Shown piece after piece: positions 28,005 to 43,062 of a DNA stretch of 61,911 nucleotides. The stretch spans positions 1 to 61,911 of the forward strand of contig NZ_LQPS01000001.1 in the NCBI RefSeq assembly GCF_002101885.1, given 5' to 3'. How positions within the stretch are numbered: position 1 is the first letter of the stretch; each line of letters starts with the position of its first letter. This DNA is from Mycolicibacter senuensis. GTDB lineage: Bacteria > Actinomycetota > Actinomycetes > Mycobacteriales > Mycobacteriaceae. Below the pieces are notes generated by a model, which saw only the letters and a list, made by a program, of their open reading frames with translations, searched no databases and had not been told where the DNA came from. The position numbers and the translations under genes were made by a program.

Positions 28005-29057
28005 ATGAGCGGACCGCATCGCCCTAGCAGGTGGTGGCTGCTCAGCCTCACAGCGGCTGTGATCAGCACAGCCGGTCTGGGCCTTGGTGCTGTGCCGGCC
28101 CAAGCGGCACCGACGTTGCCGAAGCCTCCGCTGGACCCGTCGGCGATGGTCGCGCAGGTCGGTCCCTCGGTGGTCAACATCGACGCGCAGATGGGCTACC
28201 AGAGCGCGGTCGGCGCCGGAACCGGGATCGTGCTCGATCCCAGCGGCGTCGTGCTGACCAACAACCATGTCATCGCCGGGGCCACCAATCTCACGGTGGT
28301 GTCGGTCGCCAACGGCCAGAGCTACGAGGTCGACGTGCTCGGCTTCGACCGCAGCCATGACGTGGCGGTGCTGCAACTGCGCGGCGCCTCCGGTCTGCCG
28401 CCCGCCAACATCGGCGACTCGTCCAAGGTCGCCGTCGGCGACCCGGTGGTCGCGATGGGCAACGCCGGCGGTCAGGGCGGGACGCCGAGCGCGGTGCCCG
28501 GCAAGGTCATCGGCTTGAACCAGACCGTCTCGGCCGCCGACGAACTCACCGGCACCACCGAGACGCTGACCAACATGATCAAGGCCGACACCGCGATCCG
28601 CCCCGGGGATTCCGGTGGCCCGATGGTGAACGCGGCCGGCCAGGTGATCGGGATGAACACCGCGGCATCGGACAACTACAAGTTCGCCCAGCCCGGCGGC
28701 GAGGGCTACGCGATCCCGATCAACCAGGCGATGGCCATCGCCGGGCAGATTCGGTCCGGCATCTCCTCGCCCACCGTCCACATCGGTGAGACCGCGTTCA
28801 TGGGTGTCGGGGTGGTGGACAGAGACGGTGGGGCACGGGTGGCCCAGGTGCTCGACGGCACTCCGGCCGCCGAGAGCGGTATCGCCAGGGACGACGTCAT
28901 CACCTCGGTCAACGGCCGGCCCGTCAACTCGGCCACCGATCTGACCGACGTACTCGACCAGCGCCACCCGGGCGACATCATCACCTTGACCTGGCGCACC
29001 CCGATGGGCAGCGAGCACAGCGCCACCATCACCCTGGTGCCGGGTCCGGTCGGCTGA
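28005..29057 (+). CDS. pepA: secreted trypsin-like serine protease PepA (Mtb32A type)
   Basis: A 350-residue HtrA-like protease. The signal peptide spans 1-34 (cut near AQAAP). The chymotrypsin-fold domain carries His88 (TNNHVIAG), Asp119 (SHDVAVLQL) and Ser203 (RPGDSGGPM). A single PDZ domain occupies about 262-345. Length and sequence fit Mtb Rv0125, a dominant secreted T-cell antigen. ATG 28005 has AGGAGG eight bases upstream. It is divergent from fusA2 with about 200 bp between, as expected from the Mtb order. Confidence 0.95.
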   Translation: MSGPHRPSRWWLLSLTAAVISTAGLGLGAVPAQAAPTLPKPPLDPSAMVAQVGPSVVNIDAQMGYQSAVGAGTGIVLDPSGVVLTNNHVIAGATNLTVVSVANGQSYEVDVLGFDRSHDVAVLQLRGASGLPPANIGDSSKVAVGDPVVAMGNAGGQGGTPSAVPGKVIGLNQTVSAADELTGTTETLTNMIKADTAIRPGDSGGPMVNAAGQVIGMNTAASDNYKFAQPGGEGYAIPINQAMAIAGQIRSGISSPTVHIGETAFMGVGVVDRDGGARVAQVLDGTPAAESGIARDDVITSVNGRPVNSATDLTDVLDQRHPGDIITLTWRTPMGSEHSATITLVPGPVG

Positions 29058-29104
29058 GGTAGAACGCATCAGTTCCAGGCTCGCGTGATACGCCGGCAAC
29101 TCGC

Positions 29105-29785
29105 GTGATCCGTCGGCACTACGACAGCGAAACCAAGCTGTCCTGGGTGCTTGCTGCCCTGGCCGGGGTGCTGGCCGCCACGGCCTACACCCACTCAGAG
29201 GGCTACTTCGTCACCTTCATGACCGGCAACGCCGGGCGTGCGGTGCTGGGAGTCTTCGACGGCAACGAGTGGCTGTCGATCTCCGCGGCGGCCCTGCTGT
29301 TCTCCTTTCTGGGCGGCGTACTGACCGCGTCGGTCTTCCGGCGCCGGGTCTGGCCCCACCAGCCGCACGGCGCGCTGGTGCTTACCGCCGCCGCCCTGCT
29401 GGCCGCGACCCTGCTCGACTGGACCGTGGCGGGCGGGCCGTCGCTGCCGCTGCCGCTGCTGCCGATCCTGTTGGTCGCCTTCGGGGTCGGCGCGCTCAAC
29501 ACCACCTTCGTCCGCGACGGAGAGGTGTCGATCCCGTTGAGCTATGTCACCGGGACAGTGGTGAAACTGGGCCAGGGCATCGAGCGTCATGTCAGCGGCG
29601 GCAGCATTGCGGACTGGCTGGGGCACTTCATGCTGCTCGCCGGCTACACCTCCGGCGCGGCCGTCGGTGGCTGCATCAGCCTGGCGGCCGGCGGCACCTG
29701 GATGCTGGGCATCGCCACGGCGGTCTGCGTGCTGGCCATGTGGTACACCCACCGCTACGTCGACCGCCGCGACGTGTGGCGGTGA
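29105..29785 (+). CDS. DUF1275 (YoaK-like) membrane protein
   Basis: A 226-residue membrane protein with six predicted segments. The family signatures are YFVTFMTGNAGR near residue 36, and LSYVTGTVVKLGQGI near 146, both seen in YoaK/DUF1275 proteins of unknown transport-like function. The start is GTG 29105, 47 bp after pepA on the same strand, so readthrough is possible. It converges with fbpC across a structured hairpin. Confidence 0.83.
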   Translation: MIRRHYDSETKLSWVLAALAGVLAATAYTHSEGYFVTFMTGNAGRAVLGVFDGNEWLSISAAALLFSFLGGVLTASVFRRRVWPHQPHGALVLTAAALLAATLLDWTVAGGPSLPLPLLPILLVAFGVGALNTTFVRDGEVSIPLSYVTGTVVKLGQGIERHVSGGSIADWLGHFMLLAGYTSGAAVGGCISLAAGGTWMLGIATAVCVLAMWYTHRYVDRRDVWR

Positions 29786-29800
29786 GCGCCGTCGCACGAA

Positions 29801-29849
29801 ACCGACGCTTCGCAGGGCCGCTCTCGCGGTTTGCCTGCAAAACGTCGGT
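29801..29849. terminator. bidirectional hairpin between DUF1275 and fbpC
   Basis: Three nested perfect stems lie in order: ACCGACG/CGTCGGT (29801-29807/29843-29849), GCAGG/CCTGC (29812-29816/29834-29838) and CCGC/GCGG (29818-29821/29826-29829) with a TCTC loop. The structure works on either strand and sits between convergent genes, so a shared terminator is the simplest reading. Confidence 0.6.
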
Positions 29850-29872
29850 CTCGCGTACCCGGGACGGGTCGA

Positions 29873-31090
<1,218 letters not shown>

Positions 31091-31092
31091 TT

Positions 31093-32304
31093 ATGGTCCC
31101 GACTGCCGCGGAAGCTCCGCGACCGCTGGCCGGGGTGCGCGTCATCGAGATCGCCAGCTTCGTCGCGGTGCCGCTCGCCGGAATGACACTGGCCCAACTC
31201 GGCGCCGACGTGGTGCGCATAGATCCGGTCGGCGGGGCGGCCGACTACCGTCGCTGGCCGGTCACCGAGGACGGCACCTCGATCTACTGGACCGGGCTCA
31301 ACAAGGGCAAGCGTTCCATGGCCGCCGACCTGCGGGCGCCGGAAGGCCAGCGCCTGGTACAGCGCCTCATCGCGGAAAGCGGTGTGGTGTTGACGAATAT
31401 GGCAGGCCGGCAGTGGCTTTCCTTCGACACGTTGGTCGCCGAACGCGCCGACCTGATTCATCTCGAGGTGCTCGGCCGCGCCGACGGCTCCACCGCCGTC
31501 GACTACACGGTCAACGCGGCCACTGGCTTTCCGTTGGTGACCGGACCTGCGGCCTACGGCGCACCGATCAACCATGTGCTGCCGGCCTGGGACATCGCCT
31601 GCGGGCTGCACGGCGCGCTGGCGGTGGTCGCCGCGCTGCATCGCCGCGACCGCAGCGGCGAGGCCTGCCAGATCCGGCTGGCGTTGGAGGACGTCGCATT
31701 GGGAACCGCCAGCGCGCTGGGCTTTCTGACCGAGGCGATGGTCAACGGAGCGCGGCGGGAACGCATCGGCAACGCGCTCTACGGCAGCTATGGCCAGACC
31801 TTCACCGGCAGTGACGGCGTGTCGTTCATGATCGTCACGCTGACCAACCGGCACTTCCGCGACCTGACCGAGTTAACCGGAACGACGAAAGTCGTTGCCG
31901 CACTGGCTGAGGCGCGCGAAGTCGATTTCGGTGACGAAGGGCAGCGTTACCGTCACCGCGATGTGCTCACCGGGCTGTTCAACGGCTGGTTCGCCGAGCG
32001 GACCGGAGCGCAGATCGAGGCGGCCCTCGCGGGGAGCTCGCTGCTGTGGGACCGCTACCGCAGCTTCGCCGACGTGGCTGCCGACGAGCGGCTGCGCGAC
32101 AACGCGATGTTCCGCTCGCTGCACCAACCCCGGGTCGGCGACTATCTGGCGGCCGGGCTGCCGACGTCCATTGACGGCGTACACCCGCCTGCGGTGGCGG
32201 CACCGGCCTTGGGCGCCGATACCGAACAGTTGTTGACCGAACTGGGGATGACACTCGACGATATCGAGCTGCTGCGCCGAAACGGCACGGTGGCAACGGA
32301 TTAG
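31093..32304 (+). CDS. family III CoA transferase (CaiB/BaiF), possibly 2-methylfumaryl-CoA isomerase-like
   Basis: A 403-residue CoA transferase. It begins with the family N-terminus (LAGVRVIEIASFVAVPLAGM), then LAQLGADVVRIDP, RWPVTEDGTSIYWTGLNKGK and VDYTVNAATGFPLVTGP. From memory this set resembles 2-methylfumaryl-CoA isomerase (intramolecular CoA transferase) more than formyl-CoA transferase, but that is tentative. ATG 31093 has AAGGAG seven bases upstream, and TATAGT near 31056 could be its -10. It sits upstream of htdZ, 33 bp apart. In Mtb no gene lies between fbpC and htdZ, so this is an insertion here. Confidence 0.85.
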   Translation: MVPTAAEAPRPLAGVRVIEIASFVAVPLAGMTLAQLGADVVRIDPVGGAADYRRWPVTEDGTSIYWTGLNKGKRSMAADLRAPEGQRLVQRLIAESGVVLTNMAGRQWLSFDTLVAERADLIHLEVLGRADGSTAVDYTVNAATGFPLVTGPAAYGAPINHVLPAWDIACGLHGALAVVAALHRRDRSGEACQIRLALEDVALGTASALGFLTEAMVNGARRERIGNALYGSYGQTFTGSDGVSFMIVTLTNRHFRDLTELTGTTKVVAALAEAREVDFGDEGQRYRHRDVLTGLFNGWFAERTGAQIEAALAGSSLLWDRYRSFADVAADERLRDNAMFRSLHQPRVGDYLAAGLPTSIDGVHPPAVAAPALGADTEQLLTELGMTLDDIELLRRNGTVATD

Positions 32305-32337
32305 ATACAACGGAATAGATGGAGGAAACGGGAGCGT

Positions 32338-32793
32338 ATGCGCACTTTCAAATCGATCGAGGAACTCGCCGCCTGCCAGGGCGAGGCGATCGGCCACAGC
32401 GAATGGGTGACCATCACCCAGGACGCCGTCGATCTGTTCGCCGATGCCACCGGTGACCATCAGTGGATCCATGTCGACCCGGAGCGGGCGGCCGGCGGGC
32501 CGTTCGGGACCACGATCGCTCACGGCTACCTGACGCTGGCCATGCTGCCGCAGCTGATGTCGCAGATCAGCCGCCTCGAGGGCGTCAAGCTGGCGATCAA
32601 CTACGGGCTGAACAAGGTGCGCTTCCCGGCGCCGGTCCCGGTCGGCTCCAGAATCCGGGCGGAGACCACCCTGGTCGAGGTCACCGATGTCGGCGGCGGC
32701 GCCCATCAGGCGACCTACTCGACCACGGTGTCCATCGACGGCCATGCCAAGCCGGCCTGCGTCGCCGAGAGCGTGGTGCGCTACCTGTTCTGA
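32338..32793 (+). CDS. htdZ: MaoC-like (R)-3-hydroxyacyl-thioester dehydratase HtdZ
   Basis: A 151-residue hot-dog-fold hydratase, matching Mtb Rv0130. The hydratase-2 motif runs through ATGDHQWIHVDPERAAGGPF and GTTIAHGYLTL, with catalytic Asp and His near residues 40 and 45. It hydrates enoyl-CoA or dehydrates 3-hydroxyacyl-CoA. GGAGG lies upstream of ATG 32338. It is probably cotranscribed with the CoA transferase. Its last 13 bp overlap the end of the convergent MinD-like gene. Confidence 0.93.
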   Translation: MRTFKSIEELAACQGEAIGHSEWVTITQDAVDLFADATGDHQWIHVDPERAAGGPFGTTIAHGYLTLAMLPQLMSQISRLEGVKLAINYGLNKVRFPAPVPVGSRIRAETTLVEVTDVGGGAHQATYSTTVSIDGHAKPACVAESVVRYLF

Positions 32794-33866
32794 TTCGGTC
32801 TGGTCCTGGTGTCCCGGCCGCCGGGACGCGCCGAGAAGTAATGCGCGATGATCGCCGCGATCTGCAGGAAGCGCCGGCGGGTGTGCGGTGACATCTCCTG
32901 CATGATGTCGATCACGCCGCCGGGCCGCAGGTGCGCGTCGAACGGCACCTCGACCACTGCTTGGCCGTGCCGCAGGAACTGCGCGGTGAGCGCGGAGCGG
33001 GTGCGCTTGTCGGCGTGGCCGTCGGAGTCGTTGAGCACCACCACGGTGCGCTGCAGCAGCCCGCCCTGGCCGCGGTCTGCCAGCCACTCCATGGTCTTGG
33101 CGGCCGCGCCGGCGCCGTCCGCCCAGGGTGAGGACACCACGATCAGCGCGTCGAGGTCGCGCAGTGCCTCCTGGGTCACCGGTGAGTCCATCGTCGAACC
33201 GCAGTCGATGATCGAGATGGTGAAGTGCCGGTCCAGGCGCAGCGCCGCCTCCCGGTACAACGCGGCGTCGAGGATCCGCCGCCGACCCGCGGCCGGCTCG
33301 CCGATCAGCACGTAGAGCCCCGCCGCGTTGGCGCCCACCCGGCTGCTGATGTCGGCGAACGACTGCATGCCCGCATCGGCCGCCAGGTCCCAGTAGGAGC
33401 TGGTGGCACGCGGGTCGATACGGCTGCCGAGCCGGCCGAACGCGGTATCGGCGTCGACGGCCACCACGTGGTCGGCCCGGCGCAGTGCGGCGAACACCGA
33501 ACCCACGCTGGCCGCCACCGTGGTCTTACCGACACCACCTTTGCCCAACACGCCCACCTTGTAGCTGCCGTTGGGCATCGATCGGATGGCCGCCTCGTAG
33601 GCGGCCTCCTCACGCTCGGCCGGTGACGGGCCCAGGTTGACCAGCCCGAACGTCGCCGACAGCACGACGCTCCGCCAGCCGCGGGTGGGGCGGGGCCGCA
33701 CCGGCCGCATCGGAGCCGGCGGGGGAAAGGGCGCGTGCCGGGGCGGCGGCTGCGGTTGCGGTTGCTGGGGTTGCTGCGGCCAGGGCCGTTGTTGCTGCGA
33801 CTGCTGTTGCGACTGTTGTTGCGATGGCGGCACCCGGCCCCGCAGGAAGTCGTCCTGGGCGTTCAT
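32781..33866 (-). CDS. MinD/ParA-like ATPase with Gln/Pro-rich N-terminus (Rv3860/EspI-like)
   Basis: A 361-residue P-loop ATPase. Residues 1-62 are low-complexity: a (SQQQ)n run and Pro/Gln repeats, also visible as CTG/TTG-rich DNA at 33740-33830. A SIMIBI ATPase domain follows, with the deviant Walker A GKGGVGKTTVAASVGS near 108, AVDADTAFG, and IIDCGSTMDSPVT. EspI (Rv3876) and Rv3860 share this layout and are linked to ESX regulation or positioning. The position next to the GOGAT locus fits Rv3860. Confidence 0.88.
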   Translation of the reverse strand: MNAQDDFLRGRVPPSQQQSQQQSQQQRPWPQQPQQPQPQPPPRHAPFPPPAPMRPVRPRPTRGWRSVVLSATFGLVNLGPSPAEREEAAYEAAIRSMPNGSYKVGVLGKGGVGKTTVAASVGSVFAALRRADHVVAVDADTAFGRLGSRIDPRATSSYWDLAADAGMQSFADISSRVGANAAGLYVLIGEPAAGRRRILDAALYREAALRLDRHFTISIIDCGSTMDSPVTQEALRDLDALIVVSSPWADGAGAAAKTMEWLADRGQGGLLQRTVVVLNDSDGHADKRTRSALTAQFLRHGQAVVEVPFDAHLRPGGVIDIMQEMSPHTRRRFLQIAAIIAHYFSARPGGRDTRTRPNQNR

Positions 33867-33969
33867 AGGCTCCTCGGGGCATACGAAAGCGGCACGGCCG
33901 GGTGGCCCGATGACCCCTGCAGCTTAATCGTGGCGGCGTCGATACCGCGTCAGCCCCGGTCAGCAGTGC

Positions 33970-35394
33970 TCAACAGTCGTAGTACAGCGCGAACTCATAG
34001 GGGTGCGGGCGCAGGTTGATCGGGTTGATCTCGTGCTCCCGTTTGTAGCTGATCCACGTGTTGATGAGGTCGGGAGTGAACACCCCGCCCTCGGTGAGGT
34101 ACTCGTGGTCGGCTTCCAGGTTGTCGATCACGTGGGACAACTGGGTCGGGGCCTGCGGGATGGCGGCCGCCTCGTCGGGCGGCAGCTCGTAGAGGTCCTT
34201 GTCGACCGGGTCGGGCGGCTCGATCTTGTTCTTGACGCCGTCGATGCCGGCCATCAGCATCGCCGCGAACGCCAGATACGGGTTGCCCGAGGAGTCCGGG
34301 CAGCGGAACTCCAGCCGCTTGGCCTTGGGGTTGGTGCCGGTGATCGGGATGCGCACACAGGCCGAGCGGTTGCGCTGGCTGTAGACCAGGTTGATCGGTG
34401 CCTCGTAGTGCGGCACCAGGCGCTTGTAGGAGTTGATGGTCGGGTTGGTGAATGCCAGCAGCGACGGGGAGTGGTGCAGGATGCCGCCGATGTAATGCCG
34501 GGCGGTGTCGGACAGCCCGGCGTAGCCGGCTTCGTCGTAGAACAGCGGTTCGCCGTCCTGCCAGACCGACTGGTGCACGTGCATGCCCGAGCCGTTGTCG
34601 CCGAACAGTGGTTTGGGCATGAAGGTGACCGTCTTGCCGTGCGCCCAGGCGGTGTTCTTGATGATGTATTTGAACAGCATCAGGTCGTCGGCGGCGTGCA
34701 GCAGCGTGTTGAACCGGTAGTTGATCTCGGTCTGGCCGCCGGTGCCTACCTCATGGTGACCGCGCTCCACCGCGAAACCGGCGTTGGTCAGGTTGGTCGC
34801 CATCGCGTCGCGCAGGTCGACGAACTGGTCGTTGGGCGCCACCGGGAAGTATCCGCCCTTGGGCCGAACCTTGTAGCCGAGGTTGGGGCTGCCGTCCGAT
34901 TCGGTGGTCTTGCCGGTGTTCCACCACCCCGCGACCGAGTCCACCTGGTAGAACGAGCCGTTCATCTGCGAGTCGAAGCTCACCGAGTCGAAGATGTAGA
35001 ACTCGGCTTCGGCGCCGAAATAGGCGGTGTCGGCGATGCCGGTGCTGGTCAGGTAGTTCTCCGCTTTGCGCGCGACGTTGCGCGGATCGCGGGAGTAGGG
35101 CTCACGGGTGAACGGGTCGTGGACGAAGAAGTTCAGGTTCAGCGTCTTGGCCGCCCGGAACGGGTCGATCCAGGCGGTGTCCACGTCGGGCAGCAGCAGC
35201 ATGTCCGACTCGTGGATGGACTGGAAGCCCCGGATCGAGGAACCGTCGAAGGCCAGCCCGTCCTCGAAAACGCTCGCATCCAATGCCGAGGCAGGGATGG
35301 AGAAGTGTTGCATCACGCCGGGTAAATCACAGAACCGAACGTCGACGTACTCCACTGACTCATCGGTGAGCAGTTTGAAAATATCGACGTCCAT
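33970..35394 (-). CDS. glnA: glutamine synthetase type I-beta, GlnA1 paralogue
   Basis: A 474-residue enzyme making glutamine from glutamate, ammonia and ATP. It is very close to Mtb GlnA1 ([33 protein letters not shown], the HHEVGTGGQ metal site, [20 protein letters not shown]). Tyr402 in DKDLYELPP is the expected GlnE adenylylation site, so it should be covalently regulated. ATG 35394 has AAGGAG upstream. It is divergent from gltB. In Mtb no glnA lies here, so this is an extra copy and the main glnA1 is probably elsewhere. Confidence 0.95.
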   Translation of the reverse strand: MDVDIFKLLTDESVEYVDVRFCDLPGVMQHFSIPASALDASVFEDGLAFDGSSIRGFQSIHESDMLLLPDVDTAWIDPFRAAKTLNLNFFVHDPFTREPYSRDPRNVARKAENYLTSTGIADTAYFGAEAEFYIFDSVSFDSQMNGSFYQVDSVAGWWNTGKTTESDGSPNLGYKVRPKGGYFPVAPNDQFVDLRDAMATNLTNAGFAVERGHHEVGTGGQTEINYRFNTLLHAADDLMLFKYIIKNTAWAHGKTVTFMPKPLFGDNGSGMHVHQSVWQDGEPLFYDEAGYAGLSDTARHYIGGILHHSPSLLAFTNPTINSYKRLVPHYEAPINLVYSQRNRSACVRIPITGTNPKAKRLEFRCPDSSGNPYLAFAAMLMAGIDGVKNKIEPPDPVDKDLYELPPDEAAAIPQAPTQLSHVIDNLEADHEYLTEGGVFTPDLINTWISYKREHEINPINLRPHPYEFALYYDC

Positions 35395-35661
35395 ATCCAG
35401 TCTCCTTTGCGCGCGAACAGCCAGACGATAGGCAGCCCACATTTCCTGGACATCATCCGAATATTGCGTACAGGTAACACAACTCTCACCGCGGGTCATT
35501 TGTCCAGCAGGTGGCACACGGCGCTGCTCGGGGTATATCGTGACGTTGCCTGTGAAGAATTTCAGGCGGACCGCCGTTCAATGTCGCACGGACCAATCCC
35601 CTCGATCGCTCGTCGATGCCACGACGAGTCGACGCCGGAAAGTGTGAAGGATCAGGTGGTG
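35395..35661. promoter_or_regulatory. divergent glnA/gltB regulatory region
   Basis: A 267-bp gap. The AT-richer centre (about 35455-35500: GAATATTGCGTACAGGTAAC) probably holds both promoters. A GTAAC half-site is present, but its partner at 6-bp spacing (CTCAC) is a poor GlnR match, so I do not call a GlnR box. No gene seen; the frame is open from 35407 into gltB, but the homologous start is at 35662. Confidence 0.45.
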
Positions 35662-40288
<4,627 letters not shown>

Positions 40289-40296
<8 letters not shown>

Positions 40297-41740
40297 CCCG
40301 AGGGGATTTCTCACCCACACCCAGCGCATCCTGCCGTTGCGCCGGCCGGTCTCTGAGCGGCTGGACGACTGGAACGAGGTGTATCAGGAGTTCGCCGAGG
40401 ACACGCTGCGCGAACAGGCGGGGCGCTGCATGGACTGCGGGGTTCCGTTCTGCCACACCGGGTGTCCGCTGGGCAACCTGATCCCGGAATGGAACGACCT
40501 GGTCCGCACCGGACGCTGGCGCGAGGCGTTCGACCGGCTGCACGCCACCAACAACTTCCCCGACTTCACCGGGCGGCTCTGCCCCGCGCCGTGTGAGCCG
40601 GCCTGCGTGCTGGGCATCAATCAGCCGCCCGTGACGATCAAGCAGGTCGAGTACGAGATCGTCGAGCGCGGCTTCAAGGAAGGCTGGGCGGAGCCGATCC
40701 GGCCGTCGAAGACGACCGGCAAGTCGGTGGCGGTGGTGGGCTCCGGGCCGGCCGGGCTGGCCGCCGCCCAGCAACTCACCCGGGCCGGGCACGCGGTGAC
40801 GGTCTACGAGCGTGACGACCGCATCGGTGGCCTGCTGCGTTACGGCATACCGGAATTCAAGATGGAGAAGCGCATCGTCGACCGGCGGCTGGCTCAGATG
40901 GTCGCTGAGGGCACGGAGTTCCGGACCGGCGTGAACGTCGGCGTGGACGTCACGGCCGATCAACTGCGCAGTGATTTCGATGCCGTCGTGCTGGCCGGAG
41001 GGGCCACCGCGTGGCGCGACCTGCCGATCCCGGGCCGGAAACTCGACGGGATCCACCAGGCGATGGAGTACCTGCCGTGGGCGAATCGGGTGCAGGCCGG
41101 TGATCTGTCCGAGCCGCCGATCACCGCGCACGGCAAGAAGGTGGTCATCATCGGCGGTGGCGACACCGGCGCCGACTGCCTGGGCACCGTGCACCGCCAG
41201 GGCGGCACCTGCGTGCACCAGTTCGAGATCATGCCGAGGCCACCGGAGACCCGGGACGCTTCCACGCCGTGGCCGATGTACCCGCTGATCATGCGGACCT
41301 CGGCGGCGCACGAGGAGGGCGGCGACCGGGTGTTCTCGGTCAACACCGAGGAGTTCTTGGGCCGCGACGGTCATGTCACCGGGCTGCGGGCCCACGAGGT
41401 GCGCCGCCGCAACGGCGCGTTCGCAAAGGTGGACGGCACCGACTTCGAGTTGGAAGCCGACCTGGTGCTGCTGGCGATGGGGTTCGTCGGCCCGGAACGG
41501 TCGGCGTTGCTGACCGACCTGGGCGTGGAGTTCACCGAGCGCGGGAGCGTGGCACGCGACGCGGAGTTCGCTACCGGGGTGCCGGGGGTCTACGTCGCCG
41601 GGGACATGGGACGCGGCCAGTCGCTGATCGTCTGGGCGATCGCCGAGGGCCGTGCGGCCGCGGCCGGTGCGGACCGGTATCTGATGGGCAAGACCGCCTT
41701 GCCGGCCCCGATCAAGCCGACGATGGCGCCGATCCGGTAG
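40289..41740 (+). CDS. gltD: glutamate synthase (NADPH) small subunit
   Basis: A 483-residue GOGAT beta subunit that passes electrons from NADPH via FAD and 4Fe-4S clusters to GltB. The N-terminal cysteines are in [17 protein letters not shown] and [12 protein letters not shown]. The FAD site is [15 protein letters not shown] near 150 and the NADPH site [13 protein letters not shown] near 288. ATG 40289 lies in an 8-bp overlap with the gltB stop, so translation is coupled and subunit ratios stay fixed. Confidence 0.97.
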
Positions 41741-42145
41741 GGCGGTGCCACCGGCGACGGCACGCTGATCTTCTGTCCCGTCAGAAACTCTCGTCCCGAT
41801 TACAACAAAAGCAACACAATTCGGCGCGTCGCGTCTTGTTTGCCATGCGTCCGGTGTCTAATGGTCGGCAATGGGCGCCGCGTTAACCGCTGTGTTAACA
41901 TGGTCCGCGTTATTCCAATCTGGTCCGAGCCGGGGCGGGGGTTCATCGCCGTGTACATCAACCCGATATATCGATACCGGATGGGCCGAATGGCCTGGTC
42001 ATTGCTGCGCCATCCACGCAGGAGCCGGGAGTTCCCAGCCAAGCACGAGCGTCTCATCACCGCGGACGAACTGCTTCGCTACGCGACGTAGGTTTTTCGA
42101 GCTGCGCGGGGCGGTCGGCCCCGAAAAGTTTGCTGACTGCCCGCG
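41741..42145. other. 405-bp gap after gltD: paired GTTAAC sites and a small ORF
   Basis: The first ~130 bp look noncoding. GTTAAC occurs twice (41882-41887 and 41894-41899), each a palindrome, 12 bp apart, which could be an operator with a promoter nearby (TTAACATGG, then TTATTCC). Then comes the small ORF listed separately. The last 54 bp before the LLM gene end show nothing. Confidence 0.45.
41951..42091 (+). CDS. possible 46-residue basic protein
   Basis: GTG 41951 opens a short frame beginning VYINPIYRYRMGRMAWSLL, followed by RHPRRSREFPAKHERLI and TADELLRYAT. A purine-rich GGCGGGGG lies about seven bases upstream of the GTG, and the paired GTTAAC sites are 50 bp before. Composition is protein-like (aromatic and basic start, amphipathic end) and differs from random GC-rich readthrough. 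I know no homologue. In-frame upstream starts exist. Confidence 0.38.
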   Translation: MYINPIYRYRMGRMAWSLLRHPRRSREFPAKHERLITADELLRYAT

Positions 42146-43003
42146 CTACGCGTTCGGGCTCCACAGGCCCGAATCCCGGACCGCCTCGGCCAACGGTTCC
42201 AGCACCGCCGGGTCGTAGGGCACCGGCAGATAGACGATCGCCAGATCCAGACCTTCGGCGCCGAGTGCGGCGGCGTCGTCGATGACCTTGCGGCAGTCAT
42301 GATCGGGGTCCAGGCGCAGGTGCGCCGACAGGGTGATCTCGGTCGGGTCGCGGCCGATGTCGGCGCAGTGGCCGGCCAACACCTCGCGCTTGCGGGCGAA
42401 TTCGGCCGGCGTGCCGCCCACGAAGTTCCAGTGCTGGGCGTAACGCGCGGTGATCTTCAGGGTGCGCTTCTCGCCGCTGCCGCCGATACAGATCGGCGGG
42501 TGGGGACGTTGCGGACCCTTCGGCTCGTTGCGGGCCGCGGTGAGCTGGTAGTAGCGGCCCTGGAAGTCCGTCGTCTCCCTGCTCAACAGGCTGACCAGCA
42601 CTTCGCAGGCCTCCTCGAAGCGATCGAAGCGCTCCCGGATGCTGCCCAACTCGATCCCGTAGGCGCCGGATTCCTCCTCGTTCCAGCCGGCGCCGATGCC
42701 CAGTTCCAGTCGGCCCCCGGAGATGATGTCCAGAGCCGCGGCCATGTTGGCCAACACCGCCGGATGGCGGTAATGGATCCCGGTGACGAGCGTGCCCAGT
42801 CGCAGCCGGGTGGTGGCCTGGGCCAGCGCCGTCAGCGTGGTCCAGCCCTCCAGGCATGGCCCGGTCGAGTCGCTGAAGATCGGATAGAAGTGGTCGAAGG
42901 TCCAGCCGGACTCGTAGACGTCGATGCCGTCCGCGGCCTGCCAGACGGCCAACATGTCGACCCAGGTGGTGTTCTGCGGCGAGGTCTTGAACGCGAATCG
43001 CAT
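42146..43003 (-). CDS. LLM-class F420-dependent oxidoreductase
   Basis: A 285-residue luciferase-like oxidoreductase of the TIGR03560-like type. It starts at ATG 43003 (MRFAFKTSPQNTTW) and shows WTFDHFYPIF, the GGRLELGIGAGWNEEE motif near 96, and PPICIGGSGEKRTLKI near 165, which usually marks the F420-binding subgroup. It stands alone on its strand, divergent from the small membrane protein by 59 bp. Substrate unknown. Confidence 0.88.
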   Translation of the reverse strand: MRFAFKTSPQNTTWVDMLAVWQAADGIDVYESGWTFDHFYPIFSDSTGPCLEGWTTLTALAQATTRLRLGTLVTGIHYRHPAVLANMAAALDIISGGRLELGIGAGWNEEESGAYGIELGSIRERFDRFEEACEVLVSLLSRETTDFQGRYYQLTAARNEPKGPQRPHPPICIGGSGEKRTLKITARYAQHWNFVGGTPAEFARKREVLAGHCADIGRDPTEITLSAHLRLDPDHDCRKVIDDAAALGAEGLDLAIVYLPVPYDPAVLEPLAEAVRDSGLWSPNA

Positions 43004-43062
43004 CTCATCGACGTTAGCGGCTGCTCGGGGGAACAAGCGCAGCGCCCGATAGGCTGGCCGAT

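Noticed and set aside
33740..33850. A TTG/CTG trinucleotide expansion
   Set aside because: It is the coding DNA for the Gln/Pro-rich N-terminus of the MinD-like ATPase, common in this family.
35470..35500. A GlnR box between glnA and gltB
   Set aside because: One GTAAC half-site is present but the second half (CTCAC) matches only two of five positions.
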